64,000 nucleotides of DNA from Falsiroseomonas sp041690465. Lineage in GTDB: Bacteria; Pseudomonadota; Alphaproteobacteria; Acetobacterales; Acetobacteraceae. The stretch is from NCBI RefSeq assembly GCF_041690465.1, contig NZ_JAWLHG010000006.1, positions 62,001-126,000 on the forward strand, in the 5' to 3' direction. Positions 49,823 to 58,171 of the stretch are shown here, in pieces. Position 1 is the first letter of the stretch, and each line of letters opens with the position of its first letter. Made by a program: the position numbers and the translations under genes. Under the pieces are notes generated by a model. The model searched no databases. It was not told the origin of the DNA and worked only from the letters and a program-made list of their open reading frames with translations.

Positions 49823-50643
49823 CCGTCGAGAAACCCGCGCAGGATTGCCGCCGTGGCGGCGCAATCCTCCGGCGTCTCGAGCCCCGGCAGCTCCGCGCGC
49901 GCCGCACCCGGCAGCAGCGCATGGGCGCGATCGAGCAGTGGGAAGACCATATCGCTGCGGGTGAAGGCGATGAGGGTCGGCACGTCGAGCTTCGGCACCG
50001 CCTCCGCCATGGAATAGCGGAAGGCGGCGCGATAGCTGCGGTGATAGGTCGTCACTGCCTTCGCCACCTCCAGGAACAGTGCGTGCAGCCGCGCCGGGTC
50101 TGGCATGTCGCGGACATAGCGGTGCCCGGCGTCGCGCTTGAACCAGGGGAAGAATAGGTGCTGGTCGCGCACGAAATGCCAGGTCCACATCAGGTGCGCG
50201 GCGTGCATGTCCGGCACCAGCTCGGGCGCATAGACGCGGAGGATCTCGTCCAGGTCCTCCAGCGTGTAGAGGCCGAAGCCGTCCAGCACCAGCTTGCGCA
50301 CGAGCCCTGGCCTGGTCAGCGCGATCTCGGTGGCGATCCGCGCCCCGGTATGCGCGCCATAGACATCCGCCTGCGCGATTCCCATCGCGTCCAGCAGCCG
50401 GCAGGTGGCATCGGCGAAATAGGCGATGTCGGGCTCTGAGGGCGTGGGCGGACAGCTATCGCCATTGCCGAGCGTGTCGGGCGCCAGCGCCAGCCGGTCC
50501 ATGCCCATCTCCGCCACCAGGCCTTCCAGCACCAGCGAGGAATAGGGCGAGGGATGCAGCATGACGAAGGGCGTTCCGCCCTGCCCCATCGCGCGCCAAT
50601 GCACCTGGCCTTCCGCGATCTCCGTGAAGCCGCGCCGCACCAT
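49819..50643 (-). CDS. Alpha/beta-hydrolase-fold protein lacking canonical nucleophile
   Basis: A 274-residue alpha/beta-hydrolase-fold protein: oxyanion region FVMLHPSPYSS, strand-loop LALAPDTLGNGDS and nucleophile elbow VYGAHTGARIA. The elbow carries His98 where Ser, Cys or Asp is expected (GxHxG), and the last strand region (PGLETPEDCAA) lacks the usual catalytic His. An Asp is present in FTRSDMVFP. The protein may be a non-hydrolytic member or use other residues. It is alone on the minus strand between two plus-strand genes, divergent from the acetoacetate-decarboxylase-fold gene. Confidence 0.82.
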   Translation of the reverse strand: MVRRGFTEIAEGQVHWRAMGQGGTPFVMLHPSPYSSLVLEGLVAEMGMDRLALAPDTLGNGDSCPPTPSEPDIAYFADATCRLLDAMGIAQADVYGAHTGARIATEIALTRPGLVRKLVLDGFGLYTLEDLDEILRVYAPELVPDMHAAHLMWTWHFVRDQHLFFPWFKRDAGHRYVRDMPDPARLHALFLEVAKAVTTYHRSYRAAFRYSMAEAVPKLDVPTLIAFTRSDMVFPLLDRAHALLPGAARAELPGLETPEDCAATAAILRGFLDG

Positions 50644-50690
50644 CGCCCTGCCCCCTCGCCGTTCCCGTCGCAACGCGCCTATCCTGCGGC

Positions 50691-51461
50691 ATGACTCGCG
50701 CCTTCGCAGCCCCCGTGCATCCCCTCGCCAGCCTCTATGGCCCGCCGCCCTGGCGCTTCGCCGGACGCAGCCTGACGGTGATCGCCGAGTGCGCGCCGGA
50801 CGCCGTGGCGGCGCTGGTGCCGGCACCGCTGCGGCCGGTCGGCGCGCAGGTGCGCTTCTCCGTGCATGCGCTGCAATGCGACCTCGGCTTCGGCTGGGCA
50901 TGGGCGCAGGCCAATCCGCATCGCAGCCAGTTCCACGAGGCGGTCGTCGGCATTGCGGTGGAGCATGAGGGCCGCGTCGGCCATTGGGATCCCTTCCTCT
51001 GGACGGATGGCGATGCGGAGCTCGCGGTAGGGCGAGAAATGTACGGCTGGCCGCAACGCCTCGGCACCATGGCGCTGACCACGCCGCATCCGTTGCACGG
51101 CTTTCGCAACGGCGACCGGGTCGCTGGCCGCGTGGCGCGGCTGACGGAGGCGGTCTTCACCTGCAACGTCACGTTGCAACGTGAAGGCGAGCTCGACGTG
51201 CCGCAGCCGCCCTTCGTCGGCTTCTACACCGAACGCGCCCTGCCCGATCCGGCCGCGCGACGCCTGGTACGGGAGCTGTTCTTCTCGACGATGCAGGAGG
51301 TGCGCATCGCAGACCTGCGGAGCGGCCCGGCGGAGCTTGCGCTGCACGCGGAGGAACTGCGCGCGCTCGGTCCGCTGCGCGTTCTTGGCGGCAAGGCGCA
51401 TGCCGTCGCCTGGGTGAAGGATTCGTCCGAGCTGGTTCGGCGCAGCGAGGAACCCTACTAG
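50691..51461 (+). CDS. Acetoacetate decarboxylase-fold protein without the catalytic lysine
   Basis: A 256-residue protein of the acetoacetate decarboxylase superfamily. It has APDAVAALVPAPLRP, the conserved GREMYGWPQRLG and a C-terminal GPLRVLGGKAHAV. In true decarboxylases the Tyr-Pro is followed by two lysines, one forming the Schiff base; here the positions are Gln122 and Arg123. It is therefore unlikely to decarboxylate acetoacetate by the known route and may bind or transform another carbonyl compound. It overlaps the convergent hypothetical gene by 4 bp. Confidence 0.82.
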   Translation: MTRAFAAPVHPLASLYGPPPWRFAGRSLTVIAECAPDAVAALVPAPLRPVGAQVRFSVHALQCDLGFGWAWAQANPHRSQFHEAVVGIAVEHEGRVGHWDPFLWTDGDAELAVGREMYGWPQRLGTMALTTPHPLHGFRNGDRVAGRVARLTEAVFTCNVTLQREGELDVPQPPFVGFYTERALPDPAARRLVRELFFSTMQEVRIADLRSGPAELALHAEELRALGPLRVLGGKAHAVAWVKDSSELVRRSEEPY

Positions 51462-51751
51462 GGCAGCGCCTCGTTCCGCAGCGGGCCGCGCGGATCGCCG
51501 GCTTCTTCCAGGATGCGCAGCAGCCGGCGCAGGCTGGCGTCCAGCCCCGCCTGCGCATCGGCCAGGAAACCGGCATCGCCTGCCAGCGCCTCCACCTGCT
51601 CGCGATCCAGCAGGCCGCGTCGTGCCAGCACTTCCTCCAGCGCCATGCGCCGCTGCCGCTCGGCATGCAGCTGCGCGGCGAGTTCGAAGATCAGCCCGGC
51701 GAGCCGGTCGGGCTCGACATCGCGCAGGTACTGGTGGTCGGCGCCGCTCAT
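51458..51751 (-). CDS. Small helical protein coupled to a methyltransferase, unknown function
   Basis: A 97-residue soluble protein, nearly all helix: residues 10-40 (DRLAGLIFELAAQLHAERQRR) form an amphipathic, probably coiled-coil helix, followed by a second one around LDASLRRLLRILEEAG. No known domain. The ATG overlaps the stop of the upstream methyltransferase gene (ATGA), so both products are made together and may interact. No function proposed. Confidence 0.65.
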   Translation of the reverse strand: MSGADHQYLRDVEPDRLAGLIFELAAQLHAERQRRMALEEVLARRGLLDREQVEALAGDAGFLADAQAGLDASLRRLLRILEEAGDPRGPLRNEALP

Positions 51752-52818
51752 GCCGGTTTCTCCGCCTCCAGCACCGCCCAGGTGAAGTGCCATTCGCGCC
51801 GTTCGGGCCAGCGCAGTTCGGGAAGGCGGCCGGCGCCGCGTTCATCGAAGGCGACCCAGCGCGCATTCACGAGCCCGGCCTCGGCGCAGAGCTTCTCCAT
51901 GTCGGCGGTGATCGAGCCTGGCAGGAAAGGCTCGTTGTTGCGCTCGCCATGCTCGATCATGGAGAGGTCGCGGAAGGCGTCGCCCGTGCGGGTGAAATCG
52001 AGGAAGCGCAGCAGGCCGCTGGGCGCCAGCAGCCGCGCCGCCTCGCGCAGCGTCGCTACCAGGGCGGGGCGCGGCATCTCGTGGATCAGCATGGTGCTGG
52101 TGACCAGGTCGAAATGCCCGCCGGGCAGGCCGGTCGCCTGGCAGTCCGCCTGGCGGAAGGTGATCGCGAGGCCCTGGGCATTCGCGCGCGCATGCGCCTT
52201 GCGCAGGCAGGGCGCGGCGAGGTCCACGCCGACCACCTCGGCATCCGGGAAGGCGCGCTTCAGCGGCCAGGTGGATTTGCCGAAGCCGCAACCGAGGTCG
52301 AGGATCGCGCGATAGTCCCGCCGCGGGACCGCGGTCGCGGTGAAGGCGTTGTGGAAGGTGTAGTCGTCGTTCACGCCGAGCATCACCAGCTTGGCGCCGA
52401 GCTCGTAGGTCTCGGCGGAGGCATCGTTGCGCCATACGCCGCCCGGCTGGATGTGAATGTCCCAGCCGGTGTACCAGCCGGGCAGCTTCAGCGCGGGATC
52501 GAGCACCAGCGTCGCCGGCCCGTCCGCGGCCTCTGGCGCCGGCCGCGGCGGGTGCGCGGCGACCGCATCCTGCACCGCGCGCCACAGCATCTTCTGGCCG
52601 TTCCGCTCCAGCCAGGCGAACCAGGGATAGGAAGGCTGCGTCTGCACCACCGGCCGTACCGTCTTCGGCTCCGCCGGCGCCGCCTCGCCGGAGGCTGCGA
52701 CCGCCGCGTCATATTGCTGGCGCAGCGCAGGGTAGAGCCGGTCCGCCCAGCGCCGCCGAAGGAACAGCGCGAAGTCGAGATGCGCACGTTGCTCCAGGCT
52801 CAGCGTGCCGTCCTGCAT
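51748..52818 (-). CDS. Class I SAM-dependent methyltransferase
   Basis: A 356-residue protein. The C-terminal Rossmann domain has SAM motif I DLGCGFGKST (about 174-183), the motif II acid in VVGVDLAAP, and a motif around FDLVTSTMLIHEMP. About 150 extra N-terminal residues (QRAHLDFALFLRRRWADRLYP, then YPWFAWLERNGQKMLW) are helical with no recognised domain and may bind the substrate. The substrate is unknown. The small helical protein is translated from an overlapping start downstream. Start ATG or similar at 52818; no strong ribosome-binding site seen. Confidence 0.85.
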   Translation of the reverse strand: MQDGTLSLEQRAHLDFALFLRRRWADRLYPALRQQYDAAVAASGEAAPAEPKTVRPVVQTQPSYPWFAWLERNGQKMLWRAVQDAVAAHPPRPAPEAADGPATLVLDPALKLPGWYTGWDIHIQPGGVWRNDASAETYELGAKLVMLGVNDDYTFHNAFTATAVPRRDYRAILDLGCGFGKSTWPLKRAFPDAEVVGVDLAAPCLRKAHARANAQGLAITFRQADCQATGLPGGHFDLVTSTMLIHEMPRPALVATLREAARLLAPSGLLRFLDFTRTGDAFRDLSMIEHGERNNEPFLPGSITADMEKLCAEAGLVNARWVAFDERGAGRLPELRWPERREWHFTWAVLEAEKPA

Positions 52819-52910
52819 GATGCCGCCCTCTCCGTCACAGCGTCGCGGAGCCTACAGCAGGAGGGCGTGGCTTGGCGATGCGCGCCGGTCCGCGGCGGCG
52901 GTCGCGCGCC

Positions 52911-53099
52911 TCAGAGCCGCGTCTCGGCCGGGCGATGCGGGGTGGCGCGCAGAAGCGCCAGGATGTCGCGCGTGCACTTGCCGCATTGCGCGCGATGGCC
53001 GGCAAGCTCGTAGACCTCCCTCGGACGACGCGCCCCGCAGCACATGGCGCGACGCACCTCCTCGTCGGTGATCCCGTTGCAGAGGCAGATATACTCCAC
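52911..53099 (-). CDS. bfd: Bacterioferritin-associated ferredoxin
   Basis: A 62-residue [2Fe-2S] protein with the Bfd arrangement: Cys5 and Cys7 in ICLCNG and Cys39 and Cys42 in CGKC (CxC, 31 residues, CxxC). An additional Cys20-Cys21 pair is present. Bfd reduces and releases iron from bacterioferritin under iron limitation. The start is a GTG at 53099 with GGGAAGGGAAG upstream. No bacterioferritin gene is nearby. A possible iron-responsive operator lies just upstream at 53147. Confidence 0.88.
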   Translation of the reverse strand: MEYICLCNGITDEEVRRAMCCGARRPREVYELAGHRAQCGKCTRDILALLRATPHRPAETRL

Positions 53100-53146
53100 C
53101 GGCAGCTTCCCTTCCCGCACAGGAAGGCTAGCGCGACTCCGCGGGA

Positions 53147-53166
53147 AGTTGCAACTCGTTCTCAAT
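53147..53166. promoter_or_regulatory. Weak palindrome upstream of bfd (possible iron-responsive operator)
   Basis: An imperfect inverted repeat, TTGCAA then TTCTCAA with a 4-nt spacer, about 50 bp upstream of bfd and at the recQ stop. It resembles alphaproteobacterial Fur/Irr-type sites only loosely; roughly five of eight positions are symmetric. Confidence 0.2.
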
Positions 53167-54994
53167 CGCCCAGGATGCGCAACACCGCCGCGCCATAACG
53201 TTCCAGCTTGGTGCGGCCGACGCCCGGGATGGCGCCGAGCTGGTCCAGGCTGCGCGGCCGGGCGGCGGCGATCTCGGCCAGCGTGCGGTCCTGGAAGATC
53301 ACGTAGGCCGGCACCGATTGCGCCTGCGCCTCGCCACGGCGCCATTCGCGCAGCGCCTCGAACAGCCTGTCGCCACCGGGTGCGACGCTTGCCGCGGCGG
53401 TGGAGGCGCGCGTGCGGGTGGCGGGCCGGGCGATCTCCTCGCGCAGCAGCACCTTCTCCTCGCCCTTCAGGATGGGGCGGGCGGCATCGGTCGGCACCAG
53501 CTCGCCATGGTTTTCCACCGCAACGTCGAGCGCGCCGCGGGCAACCAGTTGCCGTGCTACCGAACGCCAGGCTGTCTCGGAGAACTCCTTGCCGACGCCG
53601 AAGGTCGGCAGCCGGTCGTGCGCGAACTGTGCCACCTTCTCTGTCGCCTTGCCCCGCAGCACGTCCACCACATGCGCGACGCCGAAGCGCCGGCCGGTGC
53701 GCAGCACGGCGGAAAGCAGCTTCTGCGCCGCCACCGTGCCGTCGAACAGCTTCGGCGGCGCCAGGCAGACATCGCAATTGCCGCAATTCTCGCCCGGCGT
53801 GTCCTCCGCGAAGCAGCGCAGGAGCAGCTTGCGGCGGCAGGTCGCGGCCTCGGCGATCGCCACCATCGCCTCCAGCCGCTGCCGCTCGATGCGCTTCTGC
53901 TCGGGCGAGGCGGGGCTGTCCTCGATACGGTGGCGTGCCAGGGAGATGTCGCCGGCGCCGTAGAGCAGCAGCGCGCGCGCCGGAAGCCCGTCGCGCCCGG
54001 CGCGGCCGATCTCCTGGTACCAGCTCTCGGGCGAGCGCGGCAGGTCGAGATGCGCAACCCAGCGCACATCAGGGCGGTCGATCCCCATGCCGAAGGCGAT
54101 GGTCGCGCACATCACCACGGCATCCCCGCGGGAGAAGCGACGATGCGCATCCTTCTTCGCCTGCGCGTCCATCCCGGCATGGAACGCAAGCGCATCGTGG
54201 CCATCGCCGCGCAGCCACTCGGCGGTGGCCTCGGTGCGCGCACGGCTGCCGCAATAGACGATGCCTGCCCCCGGCTGGCCGGCCTGCTCCTTCAGCAGCG
54301 CGCGCAGCTGCGCGCGTTCCTGCTCGCGCGGCGCGGCCTCGATGCGGATGTTCGGCCGGTCGAAGCCGCCTCGGAACACCGGATCGGCGGTGAGGCCGAG
54401 CTGGGCGCGGATGTCCTCGACCGTCCGCGGATCGGCGGTGGCGGTCAGCGCCAGCCGCGGCGTGCGCGGAAAGCGCTCCGACAGCACGCCGAGACCGCGA
54501 TACTCCGGCCGGAAATGATGCCCCCATTGGCTGACGCAATGCGCCTCATCCACCGCGAAGAGCGCCACCGGCAACTGGTCCAGCCTGTTCAGCGTGCCGT
54601 CGAGCAGCAGCCGCTCCGGCGAGACGTAGAGCAGCTTGAGCGTGCCGTCATGCAGGTCGGCGAGGACCTTGCGCCCCTCCCCCTCCGGCAGTTCGGAGTG
54701 CAGCGCTGCGGCGGCGACGCCCTGCTGGCGCAGTGCCGCGACCTGGTCCTCCATCAGTGCAATCAGTGGCGAGACCACCACCCCCACACCGGGCCGGCAC
54801 AGCGCCGGCACCTGGTAGCAGAGGGACTTGCCGCCGCCCGTCGGCATCAGCACCAGGCCGGAGCCGCCCTCCGCCACATGCCGCACCACCTCTTCCTGCC
54901 GGCCGCGGAAACCGGGATGACCGAACACGCGGGAGAGGACGTGATGCGGGTCGGCGACGAATCGACCATCATAGGGCATGTCGCCGGATGCCAC
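53162..54994 (-). CDS. recQ: ATP-dependent DNA helicase RecQ
   Basis: A 610-residue 3'-5' helicase. The superfamily II core has Walker A MPTGGGKS (50-57), VDEAHC (DEAH-type) and the motif VI run QEIGRAGRDG; the RQC region has the zinc-binding cysteines (TCRRKLLLRCF, then CGNCDVC) and a winged helix; an HRDC domain occupies about residues 535-608 (PAYVIFQDRTLAEIAAARP). Full length. It unwinds recombination and replication intermediates. Start: GTG 54994 or ATG 54979; neither has a clear ribosome-binding site. Confidence 0.95.
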   Translation of the reverse strand: MASGDMPYDGRFVADPHHVLSRVFGHPGFRGRQEEVVRHVAEGGSGLVLMPTGGGKSLCYQVPALCRPGVGVVVSPLIALMEDQVAALRQQGVAAAALHSELPEGEGRKVLADLHDGTLKLLYVSPERLLLDGTLNRLDQLPVALFAVDEAHCVSQWGHHFRPEYRGLGVLSERFPRTPRLALTATADPRTVEDIRAQLGLTADPVFRGGFDRPNIRIEAAPREQERAQLRALLKEQAGQPGAGIVYCGSRARTEATAEWLRGDGHDALAFHAGMDAQAKKDAHRRFSRGDAVVMCATIAFGMGIDRPDVRWVAHLDLPRSPESWYQEIGRAGRDGLPARALLLYGAGDISLARHRIEDSPASPEQKRIERQRLEAMVAIAEAATCRRKLLLRCFAEDTPGENCGNCDVCLAPPKLFDGTVAAQKLLSAVLRTGRRFGVAHVVDVLRGKATEKVAQFAHDRLPTFGVGKEFSETAWRSVARQLVARGALDVAVENHGELVPTDAARPILKGEEKVLLREEIARPATRTRASTAAASVAPGGDRLFEALREWRRGEAQAQSVPAYVIFQDRTLAEIAAARPRSLDQLGAIPGVGRTKLERYGAAVLRILGD

Positions 54995-55056
54995 GCCGCG
55001 CGCCCGCCGTCAGCCTGGATTGCGAAGGCGGAATCGCCGCTCTGCCACGGGCGGGC

Positions 55057-55473
55057 TCAAGCCGGCCCGATATGGATCTCCACCCGGCGGCTTTCGAGCG
55101 GGATGTCGGCGAAGGCGGCGGCGCCGCGGCCGGCCACCTGGATCCGCGGGCGGGGAATGCCGAACCGCTCCAGTTCGGCCGCGACATGCTCGGCCCGCGC
55201 GCGGGAGAGGGCACCGAGTGGTGCATGCACCGGATCCGGCGCGACGAAGCCCAGCACGCGTACCGGCGCCGCCGGATAGCGCTGGGCGATTGCCGCGGCA
55301 TCCTGGATCACGGCGAGGGCGGCGCCACGCACCGCGACGCTGTCATCCTCGAAAAAGACCACATGCACGGGCTGCGCCGCAAGGCCGCCCTCCGGCGGGC
55401 TGTCTGCGGCACAGGCCGCCAGCAAGGCGGTCGGCAAGGCGGCGAACCCGGCAAGGGCGGCGCGACGGCGCAT
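55057..55473 (-). CDS. OmpA-domain lipoprotein
   Basis: A 138-residue predicted lipoprotein. The leader MRRRAALAGFAALPTALLAAC ends in a lipobox (Cys21) and has Tat-like arginines. The mature part is an OmpA-like peptidoglycan-binding domain: VVFFEDDSVAVRG, VRVLGFVAPDPVH, then LSRARAEHVAAELERFGI and SRRVEIHIGP. It probably anchors the outer membrane or another complex to peptidoglycan. It is short for the class, consisting of the domain alone. It lies 62 bp after the start of recQ on the same strand. Confidence 0.83.
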   Translation of the reverse strand: MRRRAALAGFAALPTALLAACAADSPPEGGLAAQPVHVVFFEDDSVAVRGAALAVIQDAAAIAQRYPAAPVRVLGFVAPDPVHAPLGALSRARAEHVAAELERFGIPRPRIQVAGRGAAAFADIPLESRRVEIHIGPA

Positions 55474-55580
55474 GGATCAGGCTCCCGGAGCATCCTCGGA
55501 CAGACTCGCCACGCCCCGGAGCGGGCGTCAATCGGGATGGCAGGCACGACCCGTTAACCGTTGTGCGCCAGTTTAGCGAC

Positions 55581-56627
55581 GTGAGCACCGCGCCCGCCCA
55601 GCCTGATCCCAGCGGCTTCATGCCGCCCGCCCCGGCCGTACGGCTGCCCGATCCGCGCCGCTTCGACCCGGTGCGCTTCCCCGGGGTGCCGGAGGGCGAG
55701 GCCTGGCCGCCGCCACAGTTCGAGTTCGACGCCACCTGGATGCGTGAGCCGGGCCTCGCCTTCGAACGCGCCGCCAGCGGTGGGATCGAGGTGATCCGCG
55801 AGTTCGCCCATCTGCGGATGGTGGTGGATATCGAAAGCGCGCACCGCATGTTCGACCTGGCGCCGGGCACGCGCGATTTCCGGCTGCTGCGGCTGGTGCC
55901 CGCCGCGCTACGCTGCGTCGAGCGGATCCGGCCCGGCGATCCGATGCCCGCAGCCCTGCTGGAAGACGAGGCCGAAGCGCCGGAGGAGCACCACCTCTAC
56001 GCCGCCACCGGCGCGCTCATGGAGCGCCTGGCGGCGACCGCCGGCGAGGAGGGCATGGCGCTGGCCGAGGCGATGCGCCGCGTGCCGCCGGGCCCCACCA
56101 TGTTCGAGACGGCGGTGGCGCAATGCATCACCGAGGGCGGCTTCCAGATGGGCACCATCGCGCCGTTGGCGCGCCGCCTGCAGCGGCTGGCCAATGCCCA
56201 TGCGCTGGTCCTGGCCGCCGGCGCCGCGCAGCCCGACTACGCCGCGATGGAGCGTATGCTGCGCAAGACACGTGAGGCACTCGGCGCCGACCGGCGCTGG
56301 GCCGGTGACCTGCTGACCCGCGCGCTGGAGGCGCTGCTGCCGCAGATCTCCCGCCCCCGTCGCACGGCCGAGGCGCTCCAGGCCCAGGCGATCGCCGCGA
56401 TGCGCCGGCCACAGCCGCTGGAAGCGCCGACCCGGCTGATCCAGGAACAGGAGCGCTTCCGCGAGCGGCTTGTGGACCTCGCCGTGTTCTGGCGGCGATT
56501 GACCGCGGCCTGGCTGACAGTGGACCCCGACACCACGGACCGCCGCGAGATCGAGGCGCTGGCCCGCAACGCGCTGCGCCGCCTGGCGCTGGTGCCGCTC
56601 TACCGGATCGAGGAACAGGAGGAGTAG
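55581..56627 (+). CDS. Hypothetical protein, unknown function
   Basis: A protein of about 348 residues. The N-terminal 60 residues are Pro-rich (PAPAVRLPDPRRFDPVRFPG), the rest is strongly helical and Arg/Ala/Leu-rich, with FEFDATWMREPGLAFERA and a C-terminal EIEALARNALRRLALVPLY. No signal peptide, membrane segment or known motif is seen. The start is uncertain: GTG 55581 is used here, with GTG 55563 and ATG 55620 also in frame; none has a good ribosome-binding site. It converges on phoB with a 9-bp gap. Confidence 0.6.
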   Translation: MSTAPAQPDPSGFMPPAPAVRLPDPRRFDPVRFPGVPEGEAWPPPQFEFDATWMREPGLAFERAASGGIEVIREFAHLRMVVDIESAHRMFDLAPGTRDFRLLRLVPAALRCVERIRPGDPMPAALLEDEAEAPEEHHLYAATGALMERLAATAGEEGMALAEAMRRVPPGPTMFETAVAQCITEGGFQMGTIAPLARRLQRLANAHALVLAAGAAQPDYAAMERMLRKTREALGADRRWAGDLLTRALEALLPQISRPRRTAEALQAQAIAAMRRPQPLEAPTRLIQEQERFRERLVDLAVFWRRLTAAWLTVDPDTTDRREIEALARNALRRLALVPLYRIEEQEE

Positions 56628-56636
56628 CGGCCCGCC

Positions 56637-57350
56637 CTACTGCTCCACGTCGAGCGCGTAGCCGGCGGAGCGGACGGTGCGGATCACGTCGGACTCGCCC
56701 TCGCCGTTCACCGCCTTGCGCAGCCGGCGGATGTGCACGTCCACGGTGCGCGGCTCGACGTGGATGTCGCGGCCCCAGACGGCATCGAGCAGCTGCTCGC
56801 GCGAGAAGACGCGGCCGGGATGCTGCAGGAAGAACTCCAGCAGCCGGTATTCGGTCGGGCCGAGATGCAGCGCGCGGGCGCCGCGCGTGACGCGGTGCGC
56901 ATCCTGGTCCATGACGATGTCCTGCCACGCCAGCCGCCCCTTCACCGGCACCGCGCCCGAACGGCGCAGCAGCGCGCGGATGCGCGCGAGCAGCGCATCC
57001 ATGGCGAAGGGCTTGGCGATGTAGTCGTCGGCGCCGGTGTCCAGCGCGCGCACCGCATCCTGGTCCTCGGTGCGGGCGGTGACCATGATGATCGGCAGGT
57101 CGCGCGTGGCCGGCCGCCGGCGGATCTGGCGGCAGACCTCGAGGCCCGAGAGCGCAGGCAGCATCCAGTCCAACAGGATCAGGTCGGGCTTGGCCTCGGA
57201 GATGCGCATCAGCGCTTCCTGCCCATCCGCCGCCTCCTCGACGCGGAAGCCCTGCTTCTCGAGGTTGTAGCGCAGCAGCGTCAGCAGCGGCGCCTCATCC
57301 TCGACGACGAGGATGATGGGCTTGGCGAGGCTCCCGGTGGCGTCCGGCAT
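56637..57350 (-). CDS. phoB: Phosphate regulon response regulator PhoB
   Basis: A 237-residue OmpR-type regulator. The receiver domain has the acidic pair Glu17-Asp18, phosphoacceptor Asp61 (LILLDWMLP) and the Lys in IAKPFAMD; the C-terminal winged helix has LGPTEYRLLEFFLQHPGRVFS and a recognition helix in VEPRTVDVHIRRLRKAV. It is the last gene of the pst operon and should bind the Pho box upstream of pstS. No phoR kinase gene is adjacent on either side. Confidence 0.95.
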   Translation of the reverse strand: MPDATGSLAKPIILVVEDEAPLLTLLRYNLEKQGFRVEEAADGQEALMRISEAKPDLILLDWMLPALSGLEVCRQIRRRPATRDLPIIMVTARTEDQDAVRALDTGADDYIAKPFAMDALLARIRALLRRSGAVPVKGRLAWQDIVMDQDAHRVTRGARALHLGPTEYRLLEFFLQHPGRVFSREQLLDAVWGRDIHVEPRTVDVHIRRLRKAVNGEGESDVIRTVRSAGYALDVEQ

Positions 57351-57376
57351 GGCAGGTCGATCCCTTGCGTCAGGGC

Positions 57377-58099
57377 TTACTCGGGCGGCCGGACGACGGC
57401 GTAGGCGGAGGCGTCGGCCTTCGGCCGTTCGTCCGGCAGGCTGTCGCCGCGCACGGCGTAATGCACGGTCTCGGCGATGTTGGTCGCGTGGTCGCCGATG
57501 CGTTCGAGGTTCTTGGCGATGAACAGCAGATGGATCGCCGCGGTGATGTTGCGGGGATCCTCCATCATGTGGGTCAGCATCTCGCGGAAGATGCCGTTGT
57601 AGACGTTGTCGATCGGCTCGTCGGCGGCCCAGACGCGCTGCGCCGCCTCGGCATCGTCGTTGACCAGCGCATCGATGGCGAGCTTCAGGTTCTCCTGCAC
57701 CAGCACCGACATGCGCTGGAAGCCGTTCAGGCTGCCGAGGGGGGGCTGCTGCGCCAGCACGACGCTGCGCTTGGCGCCGTTGCGGGCGTAGTCGCCGATC
57801 CGCTCCAGGTCGTGGCTGACCTTCATCGAGGCGATGATGAAGCGCAGGTCGGAGGCCATCGGCTGGCGGGTGGCGAGGATGCGGATGCAGAAGGCCTCGA
57901 TCTCGCGCTCCAGCTGGTCGAGTGCGGCATCGCGCGCCACGACCTCCGCGGCCAGCGCGGCGTCGCGGCGGACCATCGCGATCGTCGCATCGTGGACCTG
58001 GCGCTCGGCCAGCCCGCCCATTCGGGCGACCATGTCGCGCAGCTTGCGGAGCTGGTCGTCGTAGGAGCGGACGATGTGGTCGGGCTGTTCCATCGGCAT
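57377..58099 (-). CDS. phoU: Phosphate signalling protein PhoU
   Basis: A 240-residue protein made of two three-helix bundles, each with the family metal-binding signature (ASMKVSHDLERIGDYARN and LLFIAKNLERIGDHATNI). PhoU links the Pst transporter to the PhoR kinase and represses the Pho regulon when phosphate is plentiful. ATG 58099 has AAAGG upstream; ATG 58093 is an alternative. It lies between pstB and phoB, the common order. Confidence 0.95.
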   Translation of the reverse strand: MPMEQPDHIVRSYDDQLRKLRDMVARMGGLAERQVHDATIAMVRRDAALAAEVVARDAALDQLEREIEAFCIRILATRQPMASDLRFIIASMKVSHDLERIGDYARNGAKRSVVLAQQPPLGSLNGFQRMSVLVQENLKLAIDALVNDDAEAAQRVWAADEPIDNVYNGIFREMLTHMMEDPRNITAAIHLLFIAKNLERIGDHATNIAETVHYAVRGDSLPDERPKADASAYAVVRPPE

Positions 58100-58171
58100 G
58101 GGTCGTCGCCTTTCGTGGGTGCGGCTCGGCTCGGACCTCCGGGCCTGCCGGCCCTCGGTCATCGGACCGCG

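Noticed and set aside
58140..58153. GGGCC/GGCCC hairpin between pstB and phoU
   Set aside because: Only a 5-bp stem, expected by chance at this GC content; no T-run.
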